Source: Ornithinibacillus halotolerans (GTDB taxonomy: Bacteria > Bacillota > Bacilli > Bacillales > Amphibacillaceae). Taken from it: a stretch of 58,238 nucleotides of DNA. Location: positions 1-58,238 of the forward strand of contig NZ_BMEY01000003.1 of NCBI RefSeq assembly GCF_014637405.1. Direction: 5' to 3'. This document shows, one piece after another, positions 1-8,379 of the stretch. Made by a program: the position numbers and the translations under genes. Numbering within the stretch: position 1 is the first letter of the stretch; each line of letters opens with the position of its first letter. The notes below the pieces were generated by a model that had not been told where the DNA came from, did no database searches, and saw only the letters and a list, made by a program, of their open reading frames with translations.

Positions 1-32
1 GAATCTCGTTGTCTATTTTTATTTCTTTATTC

Positions 33-72
33 AAAAAAAAGCTCCTCTCGGTTTCATTCCCGAAAGAAGCAT
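33..72 (-). terminator. Intrinsic terminator of the leftward isomerase gene
   Basis: On the minus strand an imperfect GC-rich hairpin (GCTTCTTTCGG pairing with CCGAGAGGAGC) is followed by eight T residues. It lies about 70 bases past the stop of the leftward isomerase gene. No gene is visible between base 1 and this gene. Confidence 0.65.
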
Positions 73-143
73 ATACAAAAATTGGTCATTTTTCCATTAA
101 AGTTGCTTAACTTGATGGCTATGGGGAGTTCCCCCTCTATGAT

Positions 144-1112
144 TTAAGCCCACCACATCGTTCCTATTGATTCTTTTACCAAAACAGGTTGTAATGTTTC
201 AACCGCTTTTGTAAATCCTTCGTCTATGGACATGAGCCCATCTTCATGTTCAATACTCACCACATAATCATATCCGTAAAGACGTAATGTACTAATCATA
301 TCCGCCCATTCTTTTGTACTATGTCCAAATCCAACAGTACGGAAATACCAAGCACGGTTTTGCATATCGGAATAAGAAGTCATATCAGTAAGACCATTAC
401 GATTTACATTTGATTGATCAATAATTGTATCTTTCGCATGGAAATGATGGATGGCATTTTCTCTTCCTAATACTTTAATTGCCTCAACTGGGTCAATTCC
501 TTGCCACCACATATGACTAGGGTCAAGGTTTGCACCAATTGCTGGTCCACAAACTTCCCTTAATCGAAGTAGTGTTGCTGGTGTATGTACGGAAAATCCA
601 CCATGAAGTTCTAAGCCAATCTTAACTTGATGCTCTTCTGCGAATTTAGCTTTTTCCTTCCAATACGGGATTATTTTTTCCTCCCATTGCCACTTTAAAA
701 TTTCCGCAAATTCATTTGGCCATGGGGCAACAGGCCAGTTTGGATATTTTGCATCTTCATGGTCACCAGGGCACCCAGAGAAAGTATTTACTACGGGAAT
801 ATTCAATTGGCTAGCCAGTTGAACGGTCTTATTAAATAAACGATCGGCTTCTTCTGCTATTTTTTTCTGTGGATGTAAAGGATTACTATGACAGCTTAAT
901 GCACTAATGATTAAACCACGACGTTTGAATTTTTCTAGGAATTCCTTTTGTTTTTCCTCGTTATTTAATAGTTCATCAACATTACAATGTGCATTTCCAG
1001 GGTAACCACCAGTCCCTAATTCCACTGCTTCTACCCCTTTGGCCGCAACATGGTCTAACATATCATCTAATGATTTATCAGAGTATAGTACTGTAAAAAC
1101 TCCTAATTTCAT
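144..1112 (-). CDS. Sugar phosphate isomerase/epimerase-like TIM-barrel protein
   Basis: This 322-residue protein belongs to the AP-endonuclease-2/IolE-like TIM-barrel superfamily. Members isomerise, epimerise, dehydrate or beta-eliminate sugars with a divalent metal. Metal-site segments are visible: GLELHGG near residue 167, NLDPSHMWWQG near 196, HFHAKD near 224 and SIEHEDG near 286. The start is supported by AGGAGGG eight bases upstream. The gene is divergent from a LacI regulator, two Gfo/Idh dehydrogenases and a sugar ABC importer, and an operator sits just upstream of it. The context suggests it acts after a dehydrogenase on a keto-sugar, as a 3-keto-glycoside lyase or isomerase would, but the substrate cannot be read from the sequence. 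The family is certain; the reaction is inferred. Confidence 0.85.
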   Translation of the reverse strand: MKLGVFTVLYSDKSLDDMLDHVAAKGVEAVELGTGGYPGNAHCNVDELLNNEEKQKEFLEKFKRRGLIISALSCHSNPLHPQKKIAEEADRLFNKTVQLASQLNIPVVNTFSGCPGDHEDAKYPNWPVAPWPNEFAEILKWQWEEKIIPYWKEKAKFAEEHQVKIGLELHGGFSVHTPATLLRLREVCGPAIGANLDPSHMWWQGIDPVEAIKVLGRENAIHHFHAKDTIIDQSNVNRNGLTDMTSYSDMQNRAWYFRTVGFGHSTKEWADMISTLRLYGYDYVVSIEHEDGLMSIDEGFTKAVETLQPVLVKESIGTMWWA

Positions 1113-1130
1113 AAAAAATTCCCTCCTAAA

Positions 1131-1144
1131 TGTAATCGATTACA
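1131..1144. promoter_or_regulatory. LacI-family operator O1 (TGTAATCGATTACA)
   Basis: A perfect 14-bp palindrome, extended to 20 bp by flanking AAA/TTT. It lies between the leftward isomerase start and a minus-strand TATAAT-like box at 1153-1148, so a bound repressor would block leftward transcription. It has a CG centre, as LacI-family operators usually do. The same 14-mer recurs at 1241-1254. Confidence 0.8.
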
Positions 1145-1147
1145 TTT

Positions 1148-1153
1148 ATTATA
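1148..1153 (-). promoter_or_regulatory. Putative -10 box (TATAAT) of the isomerase gene
   Basis: A perfect TATAAT on the minus strand sits four bases upstream of operator O1. The expected -35 position holds only weak matches (TATTGT-like), so the promoter call rests on the -10 box and the operator. Confidence 0.45.
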
Positions 1154-1205
1154 CATAAAATATTATAAAAACAATATATATTCCATTAATATTTATAATT
1201 ATTTG

Positions 1206-1234
1206 TTGACAAATTATTCTATCAATTCTACAAT
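1206..1234 (+). promoter_or_regulatory. Sigma-A promoter of the lacI-dehydrogenase-ABC operon
   Basis: TTGACA (1206-1211), a 17-bp spacer and TACAAT (1229-1234) form a near-consensus vegetative promoter. Operator O2 begins seven bases after the -10 box and would cover the transcription start, which implies autorepression of the whole rightward operon. Confidence 0.8.
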
Positions 1235-1240
1235 ACAAAT

Positions 1241-1254
1241 TGTAATCGATTACA
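1241..1254. promoter_or_regulatory. LacI-family operator O2 (TGTAATCGATTACA)
   Basis: An identical palindrome to O1, centred 110 bp away and placed at the start site of the rightward promoter. Two identical sites flanking divergent promoters are typical of local LacI-type control, possibly with DNA looping. Confidence 0.8.
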
Positions 1255-1363
1255 TTTATGATAGAGAAAGGGTGATTAAATTTCTTCGCCCTTATAGGAA
1301 AACTGACAAATACTTAAGATAAAAATGGTAGTTTTTCTAACAATAGTGAAAGAAGGAATCATC

Positions 1364-2350
1364 TTGGCAAATATACAACAAATCGCAAAAAAAGCGGGCG
1401 TTTCTGTTGCAACTGTTTCTCGAGTGTTGAACAATGCTACATTGGTATCCCCTAAAACGAGAAGTAAAGTCGAAGAGGCCATCAAAGAATTAAATTACGA
1501 ACCGAGCATGTTAGGGCGTAACTTAAGAAATTCAGAAAGTAGATTAATACTTGTATTACTACCAAGTATATCGAACCCATTCTATACAGAAATCATCAAT
1601 GGAATCCAAAATACTGCCATTGCCAGTGATTATAATATCCTCCTCTGTGAAACGGATTCAAAACCAGAACGAGAAAATATCTATTTTAATATGGTGAAAA
1701 ATAAGTTAGCTGACGGTGTAATTTCTATGGATCCAACGGTCAATATGCAAAAACTGAATGAGCTAGCTGAAAAACACCCAGTCATTCTTTGTAGTGAATA
1801 TGAAAAAGGTGGAAGTATTCCATATGTTACGGTGGACAGTGAGTTAGCAGCCTATCAAGCGGTTAAGCATTTGATTCGTCTTGGAAATGAAAGAATTGCA
1901 CTCATTTCATCAGATGAAAAGTTTTTATATGCAAGGCAACGGCGAGAAGGCTATGAGAGAGCTTTACGAGAATTCCAACTGCCAATTCGAAAGGAATGGA
2001 TTTATCATACGAAAGCATTGGATTTTCAACATGGGGTTCATGCAATGCGGATGTTATTACAATTAGAAGAGAAGCCAACAGCTGTATTTGCCGTTTCAGA
2101 TACTTTAGCAATTGGGGCATTAAAGGCTATCAATATGTATGCTAACACAGAAGAACAGATCGCTGTTGTAGGGTTTGATAACATTAGTTTTTCTAGCATG
2201 ACCAATCCAACGCTTACGACCGTTTCTCAACCAATGTATGACATGGGAAAAATCGCGGCAGAAATGTTGTTAAGTAGACTGAAGGGTGAAAAGGTAGAAA
2301 ATATTGTCTTAGAACATGAATTAATCATTCGTGAGTCTACAATAGGTTAA
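1364..2350 (+). CDS. LacI-family transcriptional repressor
   Basis: From the TTG at 1364 the protein is 328 residues and begins ANIQQIAKKAGVSVATVSRVLN, the classical LacI helix-turn-helix and hinge start. It continues into a periplasmic-binding-protein-like effector domain to the C terminus. An ATG lies 13 codons upstream, but AGAAGGA is correctly placed for the TTG and the extra residues do not fit the family, so the later start is preferred. It is the first gene of the rightward operon, behind a promoter overlapped by O2, so it very likely controls itself, the transporter and the divergent isomerase. The inducer is unknown, presumably the imported sugar or a derivative. Confidence 0.93.
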   Translation: MANIQQIAKKAGVSVATVSRVLNNATLVSPKTRSKVEEAIKELNYEPSMLGRNLRNSESRLILVLLPSISNPFYTEIINGIQNTAIASDYNILLCETDSKPERENIYFNMVKNKLADGVISMDPTVNMQKLNELAEKHPVILCSEYEKGGSIPYVTVDSELAAYQAVKHLIRLGNERIALISSDEKFLYARQRREGYERALREFQLPIRKEWIYHTKALDFQHGVHAMRMLLQLEEKPTAVFAVSDTLAIGALKAINMYANTEEQIAVVGFDNISFSSMTNPTLTTVSQPMYDMGKIAAEMLLSRLKGEKVENIVLEHELIIRESTIG

Positions 2351-2383
2351 ATTTACTAGGTCTTAGAAAGGAGTGTTCATAAG

Positions 2384-3397
2384 GTGAAATTTAATGTGGG
2401 TATTATTGGCTGTGGATCGATAACGAGATTTCGCCATGCACCAGAGTACAAGGCTAATCCATATGTGAAGGACATTGTTTTTTATGACCGGAATACAGAA
2501 AGAGCAGAAAGCTTAGCAAATGAGTTTGGTGGACGTGTTGCGAAAGACTTAGATGATTTGTTAAATGATCCTACGATAATTGCCATCAGTGACTGTTCTT
2601 CCAATGAGGTTCATCATATTCATACGACTAAAGCCTTATTAAAAGGAAAACATGTATTATGCGAAAAACCACTTGCTACACAGGTGAGATTTGCTGAAGA
2701 AATAGTGAAGGCTGAGAAGGAATCAGGCAAAATTCTCATGCTAGACCATAATCAACGTTTTACAAAGGCACATCAGAAAGCAAAAGAAATAATTTCTAAT
2801 AAAGAGTTAGGTGAAGTACTTACGTTTAAGACAACATTCGGGCATGGCGGTCCGGAAAGTTGGGGAGTAACGAAATCAAATGCTACTTGGTTTTTTAAAA
2901 AAGAACGTTCTTATTCTGGTGTAGCTGGTGATTTAGGGATTCATAAAATTGATTTAATCCATTGGCTTTTAAATGATGAAATAGTCGATGTTCATGCCTT
3001 TGGTGGTGCATTAGACAAAATAAATGAGCATGGTGAGTACATTGAAGTACCAGACAATGTCGTGTGTGCATTACGAACAAAGAACGGTCGTTTAGGTACT
3101 GCATCCTTTTCCTGGACTTATTATGGGAAAGAGGATAATTCGACGATTATTTATTGTCAAGACGGAGTAATTAAAATATATGATGATCCTAATTATCAAC
3201 TTATCGTCGAAATGAAAGATGGGACCGTTATTAATTATGAATTGGAACAAATCCAAACAAATGATAATCAAACTTCAACAGGGGTAATTGACGCTTTTAT
3301 CAATTGTATTGTACATGAAAAGAAGTCACCGATTACTGGTGATGAAGCTATCCGTTCATTACGTGTTATTGAAAACATACTAGAGCAATTGTCATAG
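2384..3397 (+). CDS. Gfo/Idh/MocA-family oxidoreductase 1
   Basis: This 337-residue NAD(P)-dependent sugar dehydrogenase starts at GTG behind AGAAAGGAG. The N-terminal Rossmann fold shows GIIGCGSI near residue 6 and the family-typical CEKPLA near 94. The C-terminal substrate domain has GDLGIHKIDLIHWL (residues 181-195), which carries the conserved His/Asp pair. Members oxidise sugar hydroxyls or reduce keto-sugars. It lies 33 bases after lacI and 62 before a second member of the same family. Two paralogous dehydrogenases beside a TIM-barrel protein and an importer suggest an oxidation, cleavage or isomerisation, then reduction route for a cyclitol or glycoside. That pathway is inferred. Confidence 0.9.
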   Translation: MKFNVGIIGCGSITRFRHAPEYKANPYVKDIVFYDRNTERAESLANEFGGRVAKDLDDLLNDPTIIAISDCSSNEVHHIHTTKALLKGKHVLCEKPLATQVRFAEEIVKAEKESGKILMLDHNQRFTKAHQKAKEIISNKELGEVLTFKTTFGHGGPESWGVTKSNATWFFKKERSYSGVAGDLGIHKIDLIHWLLNDEIVDVHAFGGALDKINEHGEYIEVPDNVVCALRTKNGRLGTASFSWTYYGKEDNSTIIYCQDGVIKIYDDPNYQLIVEMKDGTVINYELEQIQTNDNQTSTGVIDAFINCIVHEKKSPITGDEAIRSLRVIENILEQLS

Positions 3398-3459
3398 TGA
3401 CATACATAAACATCAGTAGTTAATTACTGTTCCACTAAATAAACACAAAGGAGTAAGTT

Positions 3460-4446
3460 ATGAAACGCATTGGTCTAGTTGGCTTAGGATTTATTGGAAA
3501 AGCCCATCTTCAAGCCTATAAGCATGTGCCAAATGCAAAGGTAGTTGCCATTTACACGCGAAGTGGAAATGCCATTACAAATAATCAGTCTAACTATACC
3601 TTTGTTTCTAGTTATGAAGAAATGCTAAAGCGGAAGGATATTGATGTAGTAGATATTTGTTTACCAACCTATTTGCATGAGGAGTATATTACTAAGGCAG
3701 CCTTAGCTGGTAAACATATTATTTGTGAGAAGCCACTTGCCCTTTCATCACACGCAGTAAAACGAATGATGGAAGTAGTGGGGGAGGCAAATGTACAACT
3801 ATTTGTCGGTCATGTGCTTCGATTTTGGCCAGAGTACCGAGCAATTAAGTCTTACATCTCGTCTAATGTAGAGAAAGTTAAAATTGTTCATGCTAAACGT
3901 TTAGGTCAATTACCTACATGGAGAGACTGGTTTCAATATCCAGAAAAAAGTGGTGGCGCACTATTTGATCTTCATTTACATGATATAGACTTTCTTTATG
4001 CTCTATTAGGGCAGGTAAAGACAGTCTATGCTGTTGGAACAAGAAATGCAAAGGGAGCATGGAATCACATAATGACAACGCTTTCTTTCACCAATGGAAC
4101 AAAGGCTTTCGTAGAAGCTTCTCATCGAATGCCAAATGGCTATCCATTTACGATGTCTTTCCGAGCACAAGCTTCAGATGTCACTTTAGAGTTTGAGCTA
4201 AAAGCTGGAGAAAATATTGAGGCTGTGAAGGGCAGTAATTTAATTTTATACGAAAACGAAACTTGTACGGAATTGAATGTGAAGGATGGTGATGCTTTCC
4301 AAAATGAACTTTCTTATTTTATCCAATGCTTAAGTACCGAACAAAAGAATACTGAAATTCCACTAGATGATGTCTATTATGTTATGACAGTACTCGAAGC
4401 AATTGAAGAATCACTAGAAACTGGAAAAGTTGTCTTAGTAAAGTAG
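3460..4446 (+). CDS. Gfo/Idh/MocA-family oxidoreductase 2
   Basis: This 328-residue paralogue has GLVGLGFIGKAH at the N terminus, ICEKPLAL near residue 90 and FDLHLHDIDFLYALLG near 168, which includes the catalytic-type His/Asp pair. GGAGTAAGTT precedes the ATG. It sits between dehydrogenase 1 and the sugar-binding lipoprotein. The sequence is well diverged from dehydrogenase 1, so the two probably act on different intermediates rather than being a recent duplication. The substrate is unknown. Confidence 0.9.
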   Translation: MKRIGLVGLGFIGKAHLQAYKHVPNAKVVAIYTRSGNAITNNQSNYTFVSSYEEMLKRKDIDVVDICLPTYLHEEYITKAALAGKHIICEKPLALSSHAVKRMMEVVGEANVQLFVGHVLRFWPEYRAIKSYISSNVEKVKIVHAKRLGQLPTWRDWFQYPEKSGGALFDLHLHDIDFLYALLGQVKTVYAVGTRNAKGAWNHIMTTLSFTNGTKAFVEASHRMPNGYPFTMSFRAQASDVTLEFELKAGENIEAVKGSNLILYENETCTELNVKDGDAFQNELSYFIQCLSTEQKNTEIPLDDVYYVMTVLEAIEESLETGKVVLVK

Positions 4447-4505
4447 TAGTTTCAATGTTTCATATTTTTATATTTATACCTAACAAATTTTAAGGGGGAA
4501 GAAAA

Positions 4506-5471
4506 ATGAGAAAGTATGTCAAGCTGTTTGTATTGCTAGTATTGGTGATGGTTCCAATTCTTGCAGCATGTGGTTCAGATTCTAACAACAATGGGTCAGG
4601 AAAATCAGGTGATAAGTATAAAGTTGGTATTTTAGCTCCAGCTGTTACTCATGGATGGGTTGCTGCCGTTGCTTATCACGCAGAATCTCGTGCAGAGGAA
4701 TTATCAGATGAGATTGAGTATCAAATTCACACAAGTAGTGACGCTTCAGAAATGACTTCCCAGTTAGATGACTTAATTACTTGGGGAGCAGAAGCCATTG
4801 TTGCCTTTCCACAATGGGAAGGAATGGAAGTTCCAATTCAACGTGCACTAGATGAAGGAATTGAAGTAGTAAACTTTGATATCGTTATTGATGTAGATGG
4901 CGTGTATCGTGTTGCTGGTGATAACTATGATATGGGAGTACAAGGTGCAAATTACATTGTTGACAAGATTGGTACAGATGGGGAAGTAGTAATTCTTGAA
5001 GTTCCAACAGCTGGATCTGTATCTGAATTACGTAAAAATGGTTTCCTAGATACAATCGGAGAGATTGCGCCAGATATGAATCTTCATACGTATGCAACTA
5101 AATTTACTAGAGAAGATGGCTTAAAAGACTTTGCTGATATTTTAACTAGTCTTGATCAAATTGATGCTGTATTTTCATTAGATGATGAAACTTCTATCGG
5201 TGTACTACAAGCAATTGAAGAATCAGGAAGAACGGATATTCAAGTAGTAACTGGTGGTGGGGGCATGCAAGAATACTTCAAGATGATGCCAGAAAATGAG
5301 GATATTTGGATCCAATCTGCTCTATATAGCCCGGCAATGGTTAAAGACGCTGTTGATACAGCTGTAAAAATCCTAAAAGGTGAAGATGTAGAAAAAGATA
5401 CAATCATCCCAACAACCGTAGTAGACAGAGATAACCACGAAGAATTCCTAGATGCAGACTCACCATATTAA
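4506..5471 (+). CDS. Ribose-type ABC transporter substrate-binding lipoprotein
   Basis: This 321-residue periplasmic-binding-protein family 1 (RbsB-like) protein has a lipoprotein signal peptide ending in the lipobox LAAC with the lipidated Cys at residue 22, then a Ser/Asn/Gly-rich linker. The mature domain (about residues 38-300) has the family's opening strand KVGILAPAVTHGW. AAGGGGGAAG lies upstream. It captures a sugar outside the membrane for the ATPase and permease encoded downstream, from which it is separated by a 167-bp gap holding hairpin sequences. Those hairpins may set a higher level of binding protein than of the membrane parts. Confidence 0.92.
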   Translation: MRKYVKLFVLLVLVMVPILAACGSDSNNNGSGKSGDKYKVGILAPAVTHGWVAAVAYHAESRAEELSDEIEYQIHTSSDASEMTSQLDDLITWGAEAIVAFPQWEGMEVPIQRALDEGIEVVNFDIVIDVDGVYRVAGDNYDMGVQGANYIVDKIGTDGEVVILEVPTAGSVSELRKNGFLDTIGEIAPDMNLHTYATKFTREDGLKDFADILTSLDQIDAVFSLDDETSIGVLQAIEESGRTDIQVVTGGGGMQEYFKMMPENEDIWIQSALYSPAMVKDAVDTAVKILKGEDVEKDTIIPTTVVDRDNHEEFLDADSPY

Positions 5472-5490
5472 TAATTTTGTATTGATATAA

Positions 5491-5610
5491 GTGATGGAAC
5501 ATAACTAATAGGGTAATAAACAAACATAGCCCCGGAAAGCGCAGTATATTTCCGGGGCGGGTTAGATGCGCTAATTATAATGTTCAATTAACCCCTATGT
5601 CCCAGCCCCA
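5491..5610. repeat. Intergenic hairpin holding a short copy of the dispersed palindromic repeat
   Basis: Inside the gap between the binding protein and ATPase genes, GCCCCGGAAA and TTTCCGGGGC (5529-5558) form a GC-rich hairpin. Its right half, AGTATATTTCCGGGGCGGGTTAG, closely matches the right ends of the long repeat copies near 17.6 kb and 30.5 kb. Outer arms GGAACATAACTAATAGGG and CCCCTATGTCCC can also pair. It appears to be a minimal member of the repeat family in which the central part is absent. It may act as a partial terminator or mRNA-stabilising element within the operon. Confidence 0.65.
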
Positions 5611-5638
5611 TAATTAAATTTAGCTTGGAAGTGATCAT

Positions 5639-7159
5639 ATGAAAATCGAAATGAAAAACATACGTAAATCCTTTGGCAGTAATGACGTACTCAAGGATGT
5701 TTCATTTTCCTTAGAAGGTGGAGAAATTTGTGCATTACTAGGAGAAAACGGTGCAGGAAAATCTACACTTATGAACATTCTTGGTGGCGTGATACCAATG
5801 GATAAAGGAGCCATTCTTGTAGATGGAGAAGAAGTAGACTTTCCAACACCAGTACAATCCATGGAAGCAGGCATCGCATTTATCCATCAAGAACTGAATT
5901 TAATTAATGATCTTCCAATCTATGAAAATATGTTTCTCGGTCGAGAAATTAGGAAAAAAAGAGGTAGTTTAGACTTAAAACAAATGTATGACAAAACAAA
6001 AGAAATCTTTGAACAGATGAATATTGATTTAGATCCTGGGAAAATGGTTGGGGATCTCGATGCATCATATAAGCAGATTGTTGAAATTTGCCGTGCCATG
6101 ATGACGAATGCATCTATCATCATAATGGATGAGCCAACTACATCCCTAACAGATACGGAGATTGAACGAGTATTTGCTATGATGAAAACGTTAAAAGAAC
6201 ATAACGTTGGCATTATATTTATCTCCCATAAATTAAATGAAGTAATGGAAATCTGTGATAAATACGTTGTATTACGCGATGGTAACTTAGTATCGGAAGG
6301 TTACGTAACAGATGTAACGAAACGTGATTTAGCTAGTTTTATGGTTGGTTTTGATGTTCGAACAGAATCATTAAGAAGAACAAAAGACATGGCCGAAGTA
6401 GGAAAAGAAATATTACGTGTAGAAGGACTATCCGACAATAAACATTTTAAAGATATAAGTTTTACAATCCATGAAGGAGAAATAGTTGGTGTTACAGGCC
6501 TTCTAGGAGACGGGCGTAGTGAACTTTTCCTATCGATATTTGGAGCTAATCCCTTTGAACAAGGGAAAATCTATCTAGAAGGAAAAGAAGTAATTAATAA
6601 AAGTACATATGATTCTATAAACAAAGGCATAGCCTATCTTCCGCGCAATCGTAAAGAAAATGCCATTATTAAAGATATGGATATTTTTGAGAATGCATCC
6701 ATCGTAACATGGCCAATTTTTGCAAAGCGTGGAGTAATCAATACTTCTAAACATAAACAATTGTTTGAGAAACAACGTGCCTCTTTACGTATAAAAATGG
6801 GGGATATGACAGATAGCATTACTAGTCTATCAGGTGGTAATCAACAAAAAGTAGTTTTATCAAAATGGCTCTCAGCAAACCCTAAAGTGTTAATTTTGGA
6901 TAACCCTACACAAGGTGTTGATGTAGGTGCAAAGGAAGAAATATACGATACGATTTTAAAGTTAGCAGACGAGGGGATTGCGGTAATTGTTTTGTCTAGT
7001 GAAGCACAAGAAATAATCCGGGTTTGTGATCGGGCACTTGTCATGTATCACGGTGTTATCCAAGGTGAGGTAGAAGGTGATTTAATGAATGAACAAACGA
7101 TTATGAGCTTAGCTACAGGTGGGGAACTTGGCGATGAGAAAGGGGTATACCAAAAATGA
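5639..7159 (+). CDS. Ribose-type sugar ABC transporter ATPase (two ABC domains)
   Basis: This 506-residue RbsA/MglA-type protein has two fused nucleotide-binding domains. The first has Walker A GENGAGKST near residue 37 and Walker B IIIMDEPTTSLTD near 160. The second has the degenerate P-loop GLLGDGRSE near 286, the signature LSGGNQQKVVLSKWL near 394 and ILDNPTQGVDVGAKEE near 418. A degenerate second P-loop is usual in this family. The start follows TTGGAAGTGATCAT. The stop overlaps the permease start by four bases (ATGA), which suggests translational coupling. It powers import of the sugar bound by the preceding lipoprotein. Confidence 0.94.
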   Translation: MKIEMKNIRKSFGSNDVLKDVSFSLEGGEICALLGENGAGKSTLMNILGGVIPMDKGAILVDGEEVDFPTPVQSMEAGIAFIHQELNLINDLPIYENMFLGREIRKKRGSLDLKQMYDKTKEIFEQMNIDLDPGKMVGDLDASYKQIVEICRAMMTNASIIIMDEPTTSLTDTEIERVFAMMKTLKEHNVGIIFISHKLNEVMEICDKYVVLRDGNLVSEGYVTDVTKRDLASFMVGFDVRTESLRRTKDMAEVGKEILRVEGLSDNKHFKDISFTIHEGEIVGVTGLLGDGRSELFLSIFGANPFEQGKIYLEGKEVINKSTYDSINKGIAYLPRNRKENAIIKDMDIFENASIVTWPIFAKRGVINTSKHKQLFEKQRASLRIKMGDMTDSITSLSGGNQQKVVLSKWLSANPKVLILDNPTQGVDVGAKEEIYDTILKLADEGIAVIVLSSEAQEIIRVCDRALVMYHGVIQGEVEGDLMNEQTIMSLATGGELGDEKGVYQK

Positions 7160-8229
7160 AACCAGAATTAGAACCTAACATACAGTCAGAAAGCCCAAAT
7201 ACATCTAATAACAAATTTATTAGTTGGTTTAAACAAAAATGGTCAAATGACCCACTATTTAGTATTTTAATCGCACTTATTATTATGGTAATCTTACAAA
7301 CTCTAACACTTGGATTTGATTATCCTTCCTTTGGAGAGTGGTTTCAGGCTTGGACGAATAACTGGATAAATATATTAAGAAATAATGCAGCAATTGGAAT
7401 TGTTGCGTTAGGAATGACTTTTGTTATTATGACTGGAGGAATTGATTTATCTGTCGGTTCCACTCTCGTTATCACGGGGGCCTTTGCTATGTATTTATTA
7501 GATACAGGGGCTCAAGGGATTCTGGGAGGAATTGGGATCACAGGTGTTCCCGCTATTATTCTAACGATTATTTTAGTAATGGGATTTGGATATTTGCTCG
7601 GTTCAATAATCGGTGTTTCTATAACAAAAGGTATGGTGCCACCATTTATCGCTACATTAGGTGCGATGATGATTTTCAGAAGTGTAACTCAGCATTTTAC
7701 ACAAGGATATAACACATCGGTTCCTGTAGAATTTTTACAAATTTCGAGCTTTAAAATTGGTAATCTAATGATTATGCCAATAATATATTGGGCAATAATT
7801 GCCATGATCCTTTATTATGTGTCTAAGAAAACGATCTTTGGTAGACAAATTATTGCGGTTGGTTCTAATGAAAAAGCAGCAAAACTTTCCGGTGTTAATG
7901 TGAATAGAGTGAAGCTTAGAGTATATGGGTTGATGGGATTACTCGTTTCCATAGCAGCGATTATTCAAGTATCTCGTATCGGATCTATGGACTTCTCTAA
8001 TGCAGGTAGAGGGATGGAAATGGATGCCATAGCGGCAGCTGTTGTTGGCGGAACTAATATGCTTGGTGGTCGTGGATTTATACTTGGTACAGTTTATGGC
8101 ATGTTAATTATTGCAGTGATGAACAACTTACTTAACCTATTTGGCGTACCACCATTCTTGAGAGAAGCGTTTAAAGGTGTAATCGTTATTGTTGCGGTAT
8201 TATTACAAAGAAAAGAGAAAAGTGCATAG
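7156..8229 (+). CDS. Ribose-type sugar ABC transporter permease
   Basis: This 357-residue RbsC-family permease has a hydrophilic N-terminal segment of about 40 residues and then about eight or more membrane helices. The family stretches GMTFVIMTGGIDLSVGS and AAAVVGGTNMLGGRG are present. It overlaps the ATPase gene by four bases and is the last gene of the rightward operon. A long-stem hairpin follows the stop. Confidence 0.93.
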   Translation: MKPELEPNIQSESPNTSNNKFISWFKQKWSNDPLFSILIALIIMVILQTLTLGFDYPSFGEWFQAWTNNWINILRNNAAIGIVALGMTFVIMTGGIDLSVGSTLVITGAFAMYLLDTGAQGILGGIGITGVPAIILTIILVMGFGYLLGSIIGVSITKGMVPPFIATLGAMMIFRSVTQHFTQGYNTSVPVEFLQISSFKIGNLMIMPIIYWAIIAMILYYVSKKTIFGRQIIAVGSNEKAAKLSGVNVNRVKLRVYGLMGLLVSIAAIIQVSRIGSMDFSNAGRGMEMDAIAAAVVGGTNMLGGRGFILGTVYGMLIIAVMNNLLNLFGVPPFLREAFKGVIVIVAVLLQRKEKSA

Positions 8230-8236
8230 TTTAAGT

Positions 8237-8318
8237 AGAGATTGGGACATAACTATTTCTTGCAAGGTTAAAACCGATCGTGAATTCCTGCCTTTAATCA
8301 AGTTATGTTCCACTCTCT
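8237..8318 (+). terminator. Long-stem hairpin at the end of the sugar operon
   Basis: AGAGATTGGGACATAACT (8237-8254) can pair imperfectly with AGTTATGTTCCACTCTCT (8301-8318) across a 46-base loop, followed by a short T-rich stretch. Related GGGACATA/GGAACATA arms occur in the gap at 5.5 kb, so it may be a repeat-derived terminator. Nothing gene-like is seen in the 150-base gap. Confidence 0.55.
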
Positions 8319-8379
8319 TTCTAACAACTTTCTAATAGTAGAAAGAACACCACAAGCTTTAGTGACTACTCCCTAGACT

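Noticed and set aside
1276-1485. 69-codon minus-strand ORF over the LacI gene start
   Set aside because: Antisense shadow in the helix-turn-helix coding region with no ribosome binding site.
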